Assembly (NCBI GenBank): GCA_016719055.1
Contig: JADKAW010000044.1
Span: forward strand, 124,001 to 188,000
Reading direction: 5' to 3'
From: Candidatus Rhodoferax mariagerensis
GTDB taxonomy: Bacteria > Pseudomonadota > Gammaproteobacteria > Burkholderiales > Burkholderiaceae_C
DNA: 64,000 nt
Numbering within the stretch: the first letter of the stretch is position 1; every line of letters starts with the position of its first letter. A program made the translations under genes and the position numbers. Shown piece by piece: positions 35,787-43,528 of the stretch. The notes beneath the pieces were generated by a model. That model did not search any database and had not been told where the DNA came from. It was given only the letters and a program-made list of their open reading frames with translations.

Positions 35787-38700
35787 TCAGGCCATTTGCG
35801 TCCAGGCTTTTTCCAGCCTTTTGACGCTGACGGGTTGGGGTGTGCGCAGTTCCTGGGCGAAAAAGCTCACCCGCAGTTCTTCAAGCAGCCAGCGAAACTC
35901 TTGCAGGCGCTCGTCCATCACCCCTTTGCGCTCGGCCACCAGGCGCCAGTAGCGCTGTTCCAGCGGGCGCAATTCGGCCAGACGCGCGGCGTCGCGGGCC
36001 GGGTCGGCGCGGTATTTGTCCAGACGGGCGGTGATGGCTTTCTGGTAGCGCACAAAGTGCTGCAGCGCCCCCCAGGGTGTCACGCTCAAAAACTTCTTGG
36101 GCACCAGGCGCAGCAGTTGTTGGGCCGCGTCGGCATTGGCCTCTGGGGCATTTTTGCTGTCCTTGATCTTGCGGGCAGCGGTGGCGTATTCGGCCAGAAT
36201 CACGGCGCTCAAGCGCGCGACTTCGGTGCATATCAGGGTCAGGCGGCCCCGGCCCTCATCAATGCGGCGTTTGAACGCAAACTCATCGTTGGGCAATTCC
36301 CCCTGCAAAAAGGCACGGTCCAGCGCCACACTGATGATTTGTTCGCGCAACTCTTCCAGGGTGCCGCCGGTGCCCGTGCCGTCCGGGTTTTTGCCGACCT
36401 GCATGTAAGTCACGGCCATTTTTTGCAGATCGGGAATGTTTTTTTCAAGGTATTTGAGCGCGTCCTTGATCTGCAGGGCAAACAGCCGGCGCAAGCCAGC
36501 CCGGTGTTTGGCGGCGGCCACATCGGGCTCGTCAAACACCTCGATCACCACCGCGTCATCCACATCCAGCAAGGCCGGGTAGCCAATCAGGGTCTGGCCG
36601 CCTTTCTGGATCTCCAGCAACTCTGGCAGTTCGCCAAAAGTCCAGGCGGTGTGGCGTTGGCCAGAGACCGCAGCACTGGGCTGATTTGCATCGGTTTTGA
36701 TAGCTGGTTGCGCTTGTAATGATTGGGCTAGAGCACTATTTTCTTTATAAACCGTGGCGCTGGCAGGTGGCCCACTGCCCTGCCCCAGTTTCAGGCTGGC
36801 CAGTGCCTGAAACGCACCCCGCGCCTGCGCGCCCAACTCGGCTTTTAATGCACCCAGATTGCGTCCGTGGCCGAGTTGCCGGCCATGCTCGTCCACCACC
36901 CGGAAGTTCATGAAAAAGTGCATGGGCAGCATGTCGAGCTTGATGTCAGCGCGCACCACATCCACCGTGGTGGCCAGGCGCACCAGCTTGAGCAGGGCCT
37001 CAATCAACGAGCCATGGCCAAAAAGGGCCGGCTCATTGAGCTGGTTGGCCATTTTGCTGGCCGACTCTGGCAAGGGCACCAGGCGCGATCGCGCACGCTG
37101 GTGCAGGGTTTTCAGCAGCGCCTGGATTTTGTCCTTGAGCATGCCCGGCACCAGCCACTCGCAACGGTCGTCGTTGATCTGGTTGAGCACAAAAATCGGC
37201 ACGGTCACCGTCAGGCCGTCTTTGGGGTCACCCGGCTCATGCAGGTAAGTGGCGGCACAGTCCACGCCGCCCAGGCGGATGGTTTTCGGAAAAGCCTGAC
37301 TGGTAATGCCAGCGGCCTCATGGCGCATCAGCTCTTCGCGGGTCAGCATCAGCAGTCGGGGGTTGATGCGCACGGCATCGCGGTACCAGGCTTCAAAGCT
37401 GAAGCCGCTGCACACATCAGCCGGCAATTGCTGGTCATAAAAAGCGTAAATCAGCTCGTCGTCCACCAGCACATCCTGCCGGCGCGCCTTGTGTTCCAGG
37501 TCTTCCACCTGCCTGACCAGCTTTTGGTTGGCGGCCAAAAACGGCAGACGGGTTTCCCACTGTCCGCCCACCAGCGCCTCGCGGATAAAGATTTCCCGCG
37601 CACCGACCAGGTCTACCCGGCTGTAGTTGACCCGCCTGCCGCTGTAAATGACGATGCCATAGAGCGTGGCGCGCTCCAGCGCATTCACCTCAGCGGCCTT
37701 TTTCTCCCAGTGCGGGTCAAGCAGCTGCTTTTTCAGCAAATGCGCCCCCACCTGCTCCAGCCACTGGGGCTCAATAGCCGCAATGCCGCGACCAAACAGG
37801 CGGGTGGTTTCCACCAACTCAGCCGCCACGATCCAGCGGCCCGGCTTTTTGACCAGATGCGCACCAGGATGCGGGTAAAACTTGATGGCGCGCGCGCCCA
37901 GGTACTCGCCCCCGGCCCCTTCGGTTTCGAGCTTGCAGCCAATATTGCCCAGCAGGCCCGCCAGCATCGCCAGGTGCAGTTGCTCGTAGTTGGCGGGTGT
38001 GGTATTGATGCGCCACTTGTGCTCGGCCACCACGGTGTGCAACTGGCTGTAAATGTCTCGCCACTCGCGCACCCGGCGCAGGCTGACGAAGTTTTTGCGC
38101 AGCAACTGCTCGTATTGGCGATTGGACAGCTTGGGCAAACTCAGAGAGTCAATTGGAGTCGAATTAATTGGGGTCAGATTCTGACTTTTTGACTGCTGAC
38201 CTCGCTGCGTATTTAATTGCGATCTGACCCCAATAATTTCCTTATTTGGAACCGGGCCGCCACGCGCGCTTTCCAGCCATTTCCACAGCTTCAGGTAGCC
38301 TGAAAATTCGCTTTTTTCGTCGTCAAACTTGGCGTGTGCCTGGTCGGCCTGCTGCTGTGCGTCCATGGGCCGGTCGCGCACGTCCTGCACGCTCAAGGCG
38401 CTGGCAATCACCAGCACCTCGTCCAGCGCCTGGCGGCTGCGTGCCTCCAGAATCATGCGCCCAACACGCGGGTCCAGCGGCAGTTTGGCCAGTTCGTGGC
38501 CCATGGCGGTCAACTCATTGGCATCGTCCACCGCGCCGAGTTCATTGAGCAACTGGTAGCCGTCGGCAATAGCGCGGCCCGAGGGTTTCTCCAGAAACGG
38601 AAAATCTTCGATCACACCCAGGCGCAGCGATTTCATGCGCAAAATGACGCCCGCCAGCGAGCTGCGCAAGATCTCGGGGTCGGTAAATTTCGGACGACTG

Positions 38701-39884
38701 GCAAAGTCCTTCTCGTCATAGAGCCGGATGCAAATGCCGTTGGCCACCCGCCCACAGCGCCCGGCACGCTGGTTGGCCGAGCTTTGGCTGATCGGCTCCA
38801 CCAGCAGCTGCTCTACCTTGCTTCTGAAACTGTAGCGCTTCATGCGCGCCGTGCCTGCGTCAATGACGTACCGGATGCCTGGCACAGTGAGCGAGGTCTC
38901 GGCCACGTTGGTGGCCAACACAATGCGCCGGCCACTGTGGTTGTCAAAAATACGGTCTTGCTCGGCCTGGCTCAGGCGGGCAAACAGCGGCAGCACGTCG
39001 GCACCTCTGAAAATGGGCTGGTGGCTGAGGTGGCCGCGCAGGTGGTCTGCGGCTTCGCGGATTTCACGCTCGCCGGGCAAAAACACCAGAATGTCGCCAC
39101 TGTTGTGCACGTCGCGCCACAGCTCGTCCACCGCGTCGGCAATGGCGTTGTTCAGGTCGTAGTCGCGCGCCTCTTCAAACGGACGCCAGCGCTGCTCCAC
39201 CGGGAACATGCGACCCGACACCATGATGATGGGTGCAGGTGTTAAAGGCGCCCACGAGGGGGCATCGCCTGGCTTGGTGCGGCCCGGCGCCAGGCGAGTT
39301 CGGCTGGCAAAATGCTCGGCAAAACGCTGGGCGTCTATCGTGGCTGAAGTGACCACCACTTTCAGGTCGGGCCTGCGCGGCAGAATCTGCTTCAAATAAC
39401 CTAGCAAGAAATCGATGTTCAGGCTGCGCTCGTGGGCCTCGTCGATGATGATCGTGTCATAGGCTTTCAGCAGTGGATCGGTCTGCGTTTCGGCCAGCAA
39501 AATGCCGTCGGTCATTAGCTTGACAGATGCATCACGACCCAGCCGGTCCTGAAAACGCACCTTGAAGCCAACCACATCGCCGGGTGTGGTGTGCAGCTCT
39601 TCAGCGATGCGCCGGGCCACGCTGCTCGCAGCAATGCGCCTGGGCTGGGTGTGGCCGATGAGCTTGCCACGCGGTGCCGGGCGGCCATCAACCAGGCTTG
39701 TGGGGTAGTTGCACAGCCCACGACCGAGCGCCAGCGCAATTTTGGGCAGCTGGGTGGTTTTGCCTGATCCGGTTTCACCACACACGATGATGACCTGGTG
39801 CCGGTCCATGGCCGTCATGATTTCCGCACGGCGGGCGCTGACCGGCAGCGATTCAGGAAATTCGATATTCAGAGGTGCAGACAT
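35787..39884 (-). CDS. hrpA: ATP-dependent RNA helicase HrpA
   Basis: A 1365-residue DEAH-box helicase. Start 39884 (MSAPLNIEFPESLPV) is preferred over an upstream ATG at 39947. The helicase core shows GETGSGKTTQLPK, DEAH in IIDEAHERSLN, SATID, and QSSANQRAGRCGRVANG. HA2/OB and the long DUF3418 C-terminal domain follow. HrpA acts in RNA processing and resolves stalled ribosomes in E. coli. Two repeat-derived stretches sit in the coding region: a palindromic GGGGTCAGAT element (38167-38234) and a 32-bp repeat core (36700-36731). E. coli HrpA has 1300 residues. Confidence 0.95.
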   Translation of the reverse strand: MSAPLNIEFPESLPVSARRAEIMTAMDRHQVIIVCGETGSGKTTQLPKIALALGRGLCNYPTSLVDGRPAPRGKLIGHTQPRRIAASSVARRIAEELHTTPGDVVGFKVRFQDRLGRDASVKLMTDGILLAETQTDPLLKAYDTIIIDEAHERSLNIDFLLGYLKQILPRRPDLKVVVTSATIDAQRFAEHFASRTRLAPGRTKPGDAPSWAPLTPAPIIMVSGRMFPVEQRWRPFEEARDYDLNNAIADAVDELWRDVHNSGDILVFLPGEREIREAADHLRGHLSHQPIFRGADVLPLFARLSQAEQDRIFDNHSGRRIVLATNVAETSLTVPGIRYVIDAGTARMKRYSFRSKVEQLLVEPISQSSANQRAGRCGRVANGICIRLYDEKDFASRPKFTDPEILRSSLAGVILRMKSLRLGVIEDFPFLEKPSGRAIADGYQLLNELGAVDDANELTAMGHELAKLPLDPRVGRMILEARSRQALDEVLVIASALSVQDVRDRPMDAQQQADQAHAKFDDEKSEFSGYLKLWKWLESARGGPVPNKEIIGVRSQLNTQRGQQSKSQNLTPINSTPIDSLSLPKLSNRQYEQLLRKNFVSLRRVREWRDIYSQLHTVVAEHKWRINTTPANYEQLHLAMLAGLLGNIGCKLETEGAGGEYLGARAIKFYPHPGAHLVKKPGRWIVAAELVETTRLFGRGIAAIEPQWLEQVGAHLLKKQLLDPHWEKKAAEVNALERATLYGIVIYSGRRVNYSRVDLVGAREIFIREALVGGQWETRLPFLAANQKLVRQVEDLEHKARRQDVLVDDELIYAFYDQQLPADVCSGFSFEAWYRDAVRINPRLLMLTREELMRHEAAGITSQAFPKTIRLGGVDCAATYLHEPGDPKDGLTVTVPIFVLNQINDDRCEWLVPGMLKDKIQALLKTLHQRARSRLVPLPESASKMANQLNEPALFGHGSLIEALLKLVRLATTVDVVRADIKLDMLPMHFFMNFRVVDEHGRQLGHGRNLGALKAELGAQARGAFQALASLKLGQGSGPPASATVYKENSALAQSLQAQPAIKTDANQPSAAVSGQRHTAWTFGELPELLEIQKGGQTLIGYPALLDVDDAVVIEVFDEPDVAAAKHRAGLRRLFALQIKDALKYLEKNIPDLQKMAVTYMQVGKNPDGTGTGGTLEELREQIISVALDRAFLQGELPNDEFAFKRRIDEGRGRLTLICTEVARLSAVILAEYATAARKIKDSKNAPEANADAAQQLLRLVPKKFLSVTPWGALQHFVRYQKAITARLDKYRADPARDAARLAELRPLEQRYWRLVAERKGVMDERLQEFRWLLEELRVSFFAQELRTPQPVSVKRLEKAWTQMA
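36700..36731 (+). repeat. Interspersed repeat core, copy 7 (in hrpA)
   Basis: ATAGC-N21-GGCTAG with the flank TTTTG before and AGC after, and a GCGCTTG centre: the copy closest to the consensus. The HrpA coding strand gives LAQSLQAQPAI in a low-complexity linker of the C-terminal region. Confidence 0.8.
38167..38234. repeat. REP-like palindromic element inside hrpA
   Basis: A 13-bp perfect inverted repeat (ATTGGGGTCAGAT ... ATCTGACCCCAAT) bounds a 68-bp element. Elements with GGGGTCAGA arms are, as I recall, widespread in proteobacteria and often lie near REP-associated tyrosine transposases. No such gene is in this window. Translated in frame, the segment gives a Gln/Ser/Asn/Thr-rich stretch of HrpA. 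Confidence 0.7.
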
Positions 39885-40262
39885 TGGGCCGCAATTATCG
39901 AGTCTGCGACAGGGGCGGGCCGACCGGCGCAGCGGTATATGAGCCAAATTGGCATCTAGCCCAGACGGAATAAGCGCAGCGCGCTATGAAATAAAGAGCG
40001 GTTTACCGACGCAGGATGGGGTGAAAAGTAGAGAGTCGCTGGTACGGTTGAGCAAGGTCAGATCGTTTTCGTTCAATACAGTCTGCCAGAGCGCTGCAGC
40101 CAGGGCAGCATGAACAAAACCGCTGCTTGCCGATGACGCCCACCATGGGGCCACAGTGGATGCAAACGCCCTCCTCCTTAGCCTCCAGCCAGGGTAATTT
40201 TCAACGCGGACGCGCTTTACATGCCAGGGCCCGGCCAGCCCCAGTTTCCTCGGATATTCAGT
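39885..40262. other. Intergenic region with repeat and possible Cys-rich gene remnant
   Basis: 378 bases between hrpA and the convergent-facing end of the next gene. They hold repeat copy 8 (39956-39987). On the minus strand at about 40040-40200 a frame reads ..VCIHCG and CSCCPGC, which looks like a zinc-ribbon scrap but has no start and matches no family I can name. Nothing else is evident. Confidence 0.4.
39956..39987 (-). repeat. Interspersed repeat core, copy 8 (upstream of hrpA)
   Basis: On the plus strand CTAGCC-N21-GCTAT, both ends exact, with an AATAAGCGCA centre. It sits 72 bp upstream of the chosen hrpA start and is the clearest non-coding copy. Confidence 0.75.
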
Positions 40263-41090
40263 TCAACGGCAAGAGAAAAAGTTGATGTTGTTGACCCCAA
40301 GAACTTCGTCGTTGGCTGTCACAATTTCAACACATTGGCGTGTCTGAAAATTCTGCCAATGAGTGAAGGTGTTGGAACCACTGCGTGAACTGGTAGCGTA
40401 CTTGAAGCCACGATCTCGCATTGTTCCTTCAACGAGAGTGGCCCTTGAACCCACCAAATCGTTGACCGAGAAATAGGAAGCGTTGCCACTGTGGTAACCA
40501 TCAGGTGCGCGATAGCTGGTTTCGCTACTGCGCTTTTGCTGACCCGAGTTGTACCCGTCTGCGTAAGCCTGAGACCGGTTGTAGTCATGGTAGCCCTGGT
40601 GGTACATGCCATCGCGATAACCACGCTCAAACTCAGCAACCGAGCGCTCGTCGTTGTATTGGTTTTCGTTTCTATCGTTAGACTTGTGTGCCAGTGCCAC
40701 GATGCCCAGCAGGGCAGCAGCACCAATTGCCACTTTGGCACCGTCACTCAGTCCTGGCTTGTCTGATTGATTGACTGGCTGGTTGCAGTCAGTTGGACTA
40801 CTCTTGACAAAGCTCGATGATCTGCCATCACGCATGGTGGCGGTGACACACATGTTTTCCTGGTTGTTCCACCAATATTGCCAGGAGACCGAGCCCCTTG
40901 GATTGGAGTTCGTCAGCACGTAGCCCCTGGATCTCAATTCGCGCTGAACTTCATAAGTGGGCTGGCTGACAAGATCACTCAGCGAAGAGACAACTTGGGC
41001 GTTTGCTGCAATGGGTGCGCCGACCATTGCTGCACTGACGCCCAGCACTACTGAGCGCTTGAACGAGGAAACTAGCGATTTTGAATTCAT
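40263..41090 (-). CDS. Secreted protein with duplicated Cys module, unknown function
   Basis: Start 41090 behind a GGAG site gives 275 residues, with a signal peptide ending ANA-Q at 31/32. Residues 36-102 and 207-275 are two copies of one module: DLV, then RGY or RGF, a Trp-rich NxQ segment, CV, and a final Cys. In both, the distance from Asp to the first Cys is 42 and from the first to the second Cys is 21, so each probably forms one disulfide. Between them lie a hydrophobic GAKVAIGAAALLGIVALA segment and a Tyr/Gly/Asp-rich part (RGYRDGMYHQGYHDY). I do not recognise a named family. Confidence 0.8.
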   Translation of the reverse strand: MNSKSLVSSFKRSVVLGVSAAMVGAPIAANAQVVSSLSDLVSQPTYEVQRELRSRGYVLTNSNPRGSVSWQYWWNNQENMCVTATMRDGRSSSFVKSSPTDCNQPVNQSDKPGLSDGAKVAIGAAALLGIVALAHKSNDRNENQYNDERSVAEFERGYRDGMYHQGYHDYNRSQAYADGYNSGQQKRSSETSYRAPDGYHSGNASYFSVNDLVGSRATLVEGTMRDRGFKYATSSRSGSNTFTHWQNFQTRQCVEIVTANDEVLGVNNINFFSCR

Positions 41091-41581
41091 ATCAGGTTCT
41101 CCAAAAGACAATTTCAGAATACAACGAAAACGCACAGCACAGCGTCGTCGCACCAGGTCACATTTCAGTTCTGCAACAACAAAGCAGTCTGCGATCAACA
41201 AACGCAGATTTGTGAATATACCCAAGAATTCCGCAATGCTTGATGTTCAGGAAACATTAATCTACCTCCACTTCAACTACAACAGCAGACTTGCTCCGCA
41301 GGGCTTGCGTCCAGGTTGGCAATCACCAGCATAAAAACGGGTCGTCTTCATCCACCCGACGCGCCGCATGGTTTTGGCCAGTGATAAAGCTGAACTGCAT
41401 GGGAAGTGTGCCAAGGCGTTCTCCTGAAGGTCTGGACCTGTGGTGTAACAGGTTTGCTGCGTACGCTGGCGGTCATGGTTAACAAAAGTTGACAACGCTT
41501 GCGCCCAAAGTGGCGGCCGCCAGAACCCATCCGTTAATATTGCAGCAAGAATTTTGTTCTTCCATTGGATGGCCCCACTGC
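41091..41581. other. Intergenic region, no supported gene
   Basis: 491 bases holding the promoter region of the secreted-protein gene (minus strand) and of the pilus-like cluster (plus strand). Short frames on both strands lack recognisable domains. DNA before 41290 is AT-richer than its surroundings. Confidence 0.5.
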
Positions 41582-42013
41582 ATGAATTCGCCCCATGACT
41601 TAACTGCCCTGACGATCAACGCGCAAAAGGAGATTGATCGCGCCCAGGCGCACCAAGAAGCGCTGCGGCAAAAAACGGCGCGGCGCTACCCCTGGCTGCG
41701 TGGCATCAGTGGCTTGGTGGTGGCCGGTCTGGTGGTGCTGTCGATGGGTGACAACCGCACCCACCGGTACTGGCTGGGCGTCTCAGAAAAACAGCAGTCG
41801 GCCGAAATGACTGCGGCGCTGACGGCGGCCAATATGGCGGTGGATCGGTCGCACGCCACCACCGGTGAGTGGCCGGACCGGGTGCCACTGCCGGCTCTGG
41901 CGGCATTGGTAGACCTGCAAAACCCTGGCCCCAATTACCGCTTGCGGGCCCGCACCGACCACTGGCTGTTGACCATGACCCCCGACGGTGATCTTCAAAG
42001 GACTAGACCATGA
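41582..42013 (+). CDS. Single-pass membrane protein of pilus-like cluster
   Basis: The 143-residue protein starts at ATG 41582. It has an N-terminal cytoplasmic helix rich in Gln/Ala/Arg (NAQKEIDRAQAHQEALRQK), one membrane helix (GISGLVVAGLVVLSM, about residues 43-58) and a periplasmic part of about 80 residues. Its topology recalls PilN/PilO-type assembly proteins, but I see no family signature. The stop overlaps the pilin start as ATGA, so the two are translationally coupled, which supports a shared role. Confidence 0.65.
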   Translation: MNSPHDLTALTINAQKEIDRAQAHQEALRQKTARRYPWLRGISGLVVAGLVVLSMGDNRTHRYWLGVSEKQQSAEMTAALTAANMAVDRSHATTGEWPDRVPLPALAALVDLQNPGPNYRLRARTDHWLLTMTPDGDLQRTRP

Positions 42014-43491
42014 ATAAATTGCACCTTCCTACAAACGACGCGAAGCGAGCCGTTCGTGGATTCACCCTGATCGAAGTCGTCTTCGTGGTGGTCATCATCG
42101 CGCTGCTGGCCGCAGCGGCGTTACCGATCTACCGAAGTTACTCTGCACGCTCCCAGGCGTCGGAGTTGGCGTTGAAATACGATGCGATTCGCACCAACAT
42201 CCAGGTGGCAGCCAAGGCCGGCGACGCTCAGACGACCTGCGCCAGTTTGGCGAGTTCAGTTCAATCAGCTAACTTAAGTAGTAATTACGCCCAACTGGCG
42301 GTTGATTTTGAACCAGTCAGCGGCGGCTACACACCAGTATTGACGATGTGCGCGACGCTGGCAGCGCAAGGTCCGCTTGGCGTGGAAGTCACCCGCGAAG
42401 CCCACAATTTGCTGAGCCGCAACAGCGCCATCAGCCCAGGTGCAGTGGTGGGGGACTCTGCGGTCAGCTTCTCGGTGCGGTTGGCTGGCGATACGGCACT
42501 GTGCAAAGTGGTGACTACAGGCAGCACCGCCAAGACGGGTTGTGCGCCAACCAATGTGGTGGTTGCGTTGGCTGGCAATCCAGTGACGGTCAGCACGCTC
42601 GCTGGTGGAACCGGTGCGGTCGCCAAGCCCGCAGCTTCCGCGGCCTCGGGTGCCGCGTCGCAGCCGATCTCCCAAACGCAGGTGGTGGTGCCAGTTGTTG
42701 CCCAGCCAGTGGTGGTTAGTACGCTGGCTGGCGGGCCCGGTGCAATCCCACAAACTGGCACAGGTGGTCAAAGAGTCTGCCCAGCGGTCGCACCGAGCCA
42801 GGTCAATCGCCAGGCCATGAATTTTGCAAGCGCGGCCAATGGACGTGTCTCAAGCGCTGGCAACCTCAACACCAGAGGCAATTTGCCGTCCGTAACCGCC
42901 GAGGTGGTGATCGCTGGACAGTCGACCAATGCCCCCGGAGCGACGCTGCTCAGCTACACCACATCCAGGCCGGGTTCGGGCTTTTCGCTTTGGAATCCGC
43001 AATCGCTTCACATCACACTCGCTGGGACTGACTACAACACTGGGTTCAATGCTGGCGACGGGCAAGACCACCGCATTACCATGAGTTGGAATGGAACGAG
43101 TGGCCAGTTGGTGCTGTTCGACAACGGACGTCAGGTGTGGCAGCAGGCAGGCGTGAACCGCTTCTTACCACTCGGCAGCAATGGTCAGCTGACCATTGGT
43201 CAGGATCAGCGGCCGGTCTCAGGTGGTCTGTTCAATTTCAGAGCCGGCTATAGCGGGACTATCGTCGCTGCGTCTTTGGCCAACAGGGCCGCAACGGCAG
43301 CGCAGGTCAGTACCGGCCCATTGGCGAATGTCTTTCCAGTCGGAAACGGGCTCTTGGCGAATGTGGTCATGGGACCGAACGGACAGCCTGTTGACACTAC
43401 CGGGCATTCAAGTTATTCGATGGCGGGCGGCGTGAGCGCCCAAAATGCCTTGGTGAGCACCTCGGTCTACGTTGATACCAACTGCCGATAG
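42010..43491 (+). CDS. Type IV pilin-like protein with C-terminal LamG-like domain
   Basis: The 493-residue protein begins with a 17-residue leader and a class III prepilin site: KRAVRG followed by FTLIEVVFVVVIIALL (cleavage after G17, Glu at mature position 5). After the pilin helix and a small Cys-containing head comes a Val/Pro/Ala-rich linker with two copies of VSTLAGG (about residues 194 and 236). Residues about 263-425 fold like a concanavalin/LamG (pentraxin-like) jelly roll: NFASAANGRV, HRITMSWNGTSGQLVLFDNG, LTIGQDQ and FRAGYSGTI. This domain type often binds glycans. An ATPase gene follows after a 37-bp gap. Mature pilins are usually 120-200 residues. Confidence 0.8.
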   Translation: MNKLHLPTNDAKRAVRGFTLIEVVFVVVIIALLAAAALPIYRSYSARSQASELALKYDAIRTNIQVAAKAGDAQTTCASLASSVQSANLSSNYAQLAVDFEPVSGGYTPVLTMCATLAAQGPLGVEVTREAHNLLSRNSAISPGAVVGDSAVSFSVRLAGDTALCKVVTTGSTAKTGCAPTNVVVALAGNPVTVSTLAGGTGAVAKPAASAASGAASQPISQTQVVVPVVAQPVVVSTLAGGPGAIPQTGTGGQRVCPAVAPSQVNRQAMNFASAANGRVSSAGNLNTRGNLPSVTAEVVIAGQSTNAPGATLLSYTTSRPGSGFSLWNPQSLHITLAGTDYNTGFNAGDGQDHRITMSWNGTSGQLVLFDNGRQVWQQAGVNRFLPLGSNGQLTIGQDQRPVSGGLFNFRAGYSGTIVAASLANRAATAAQVSTGPLANVFPVGNGLLANVVMGPNGQPVDTTGHSSYSMAGGVSAQNALVSTSVYVDTNCR

Positions 43492-43528
43492 ACGCAGTTC
43501 GTTTTTGTCCGTCCTTCAAGGAGCCCCA

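Noticed and set aside
35502..38192. Long plus-strand frames (405 and 441 codons) over hrpA and the LhgO-like gene
   Set aside because: Composition rich in His, Gln and Arg without domains. Both lie antisense to well-conserved proteins.
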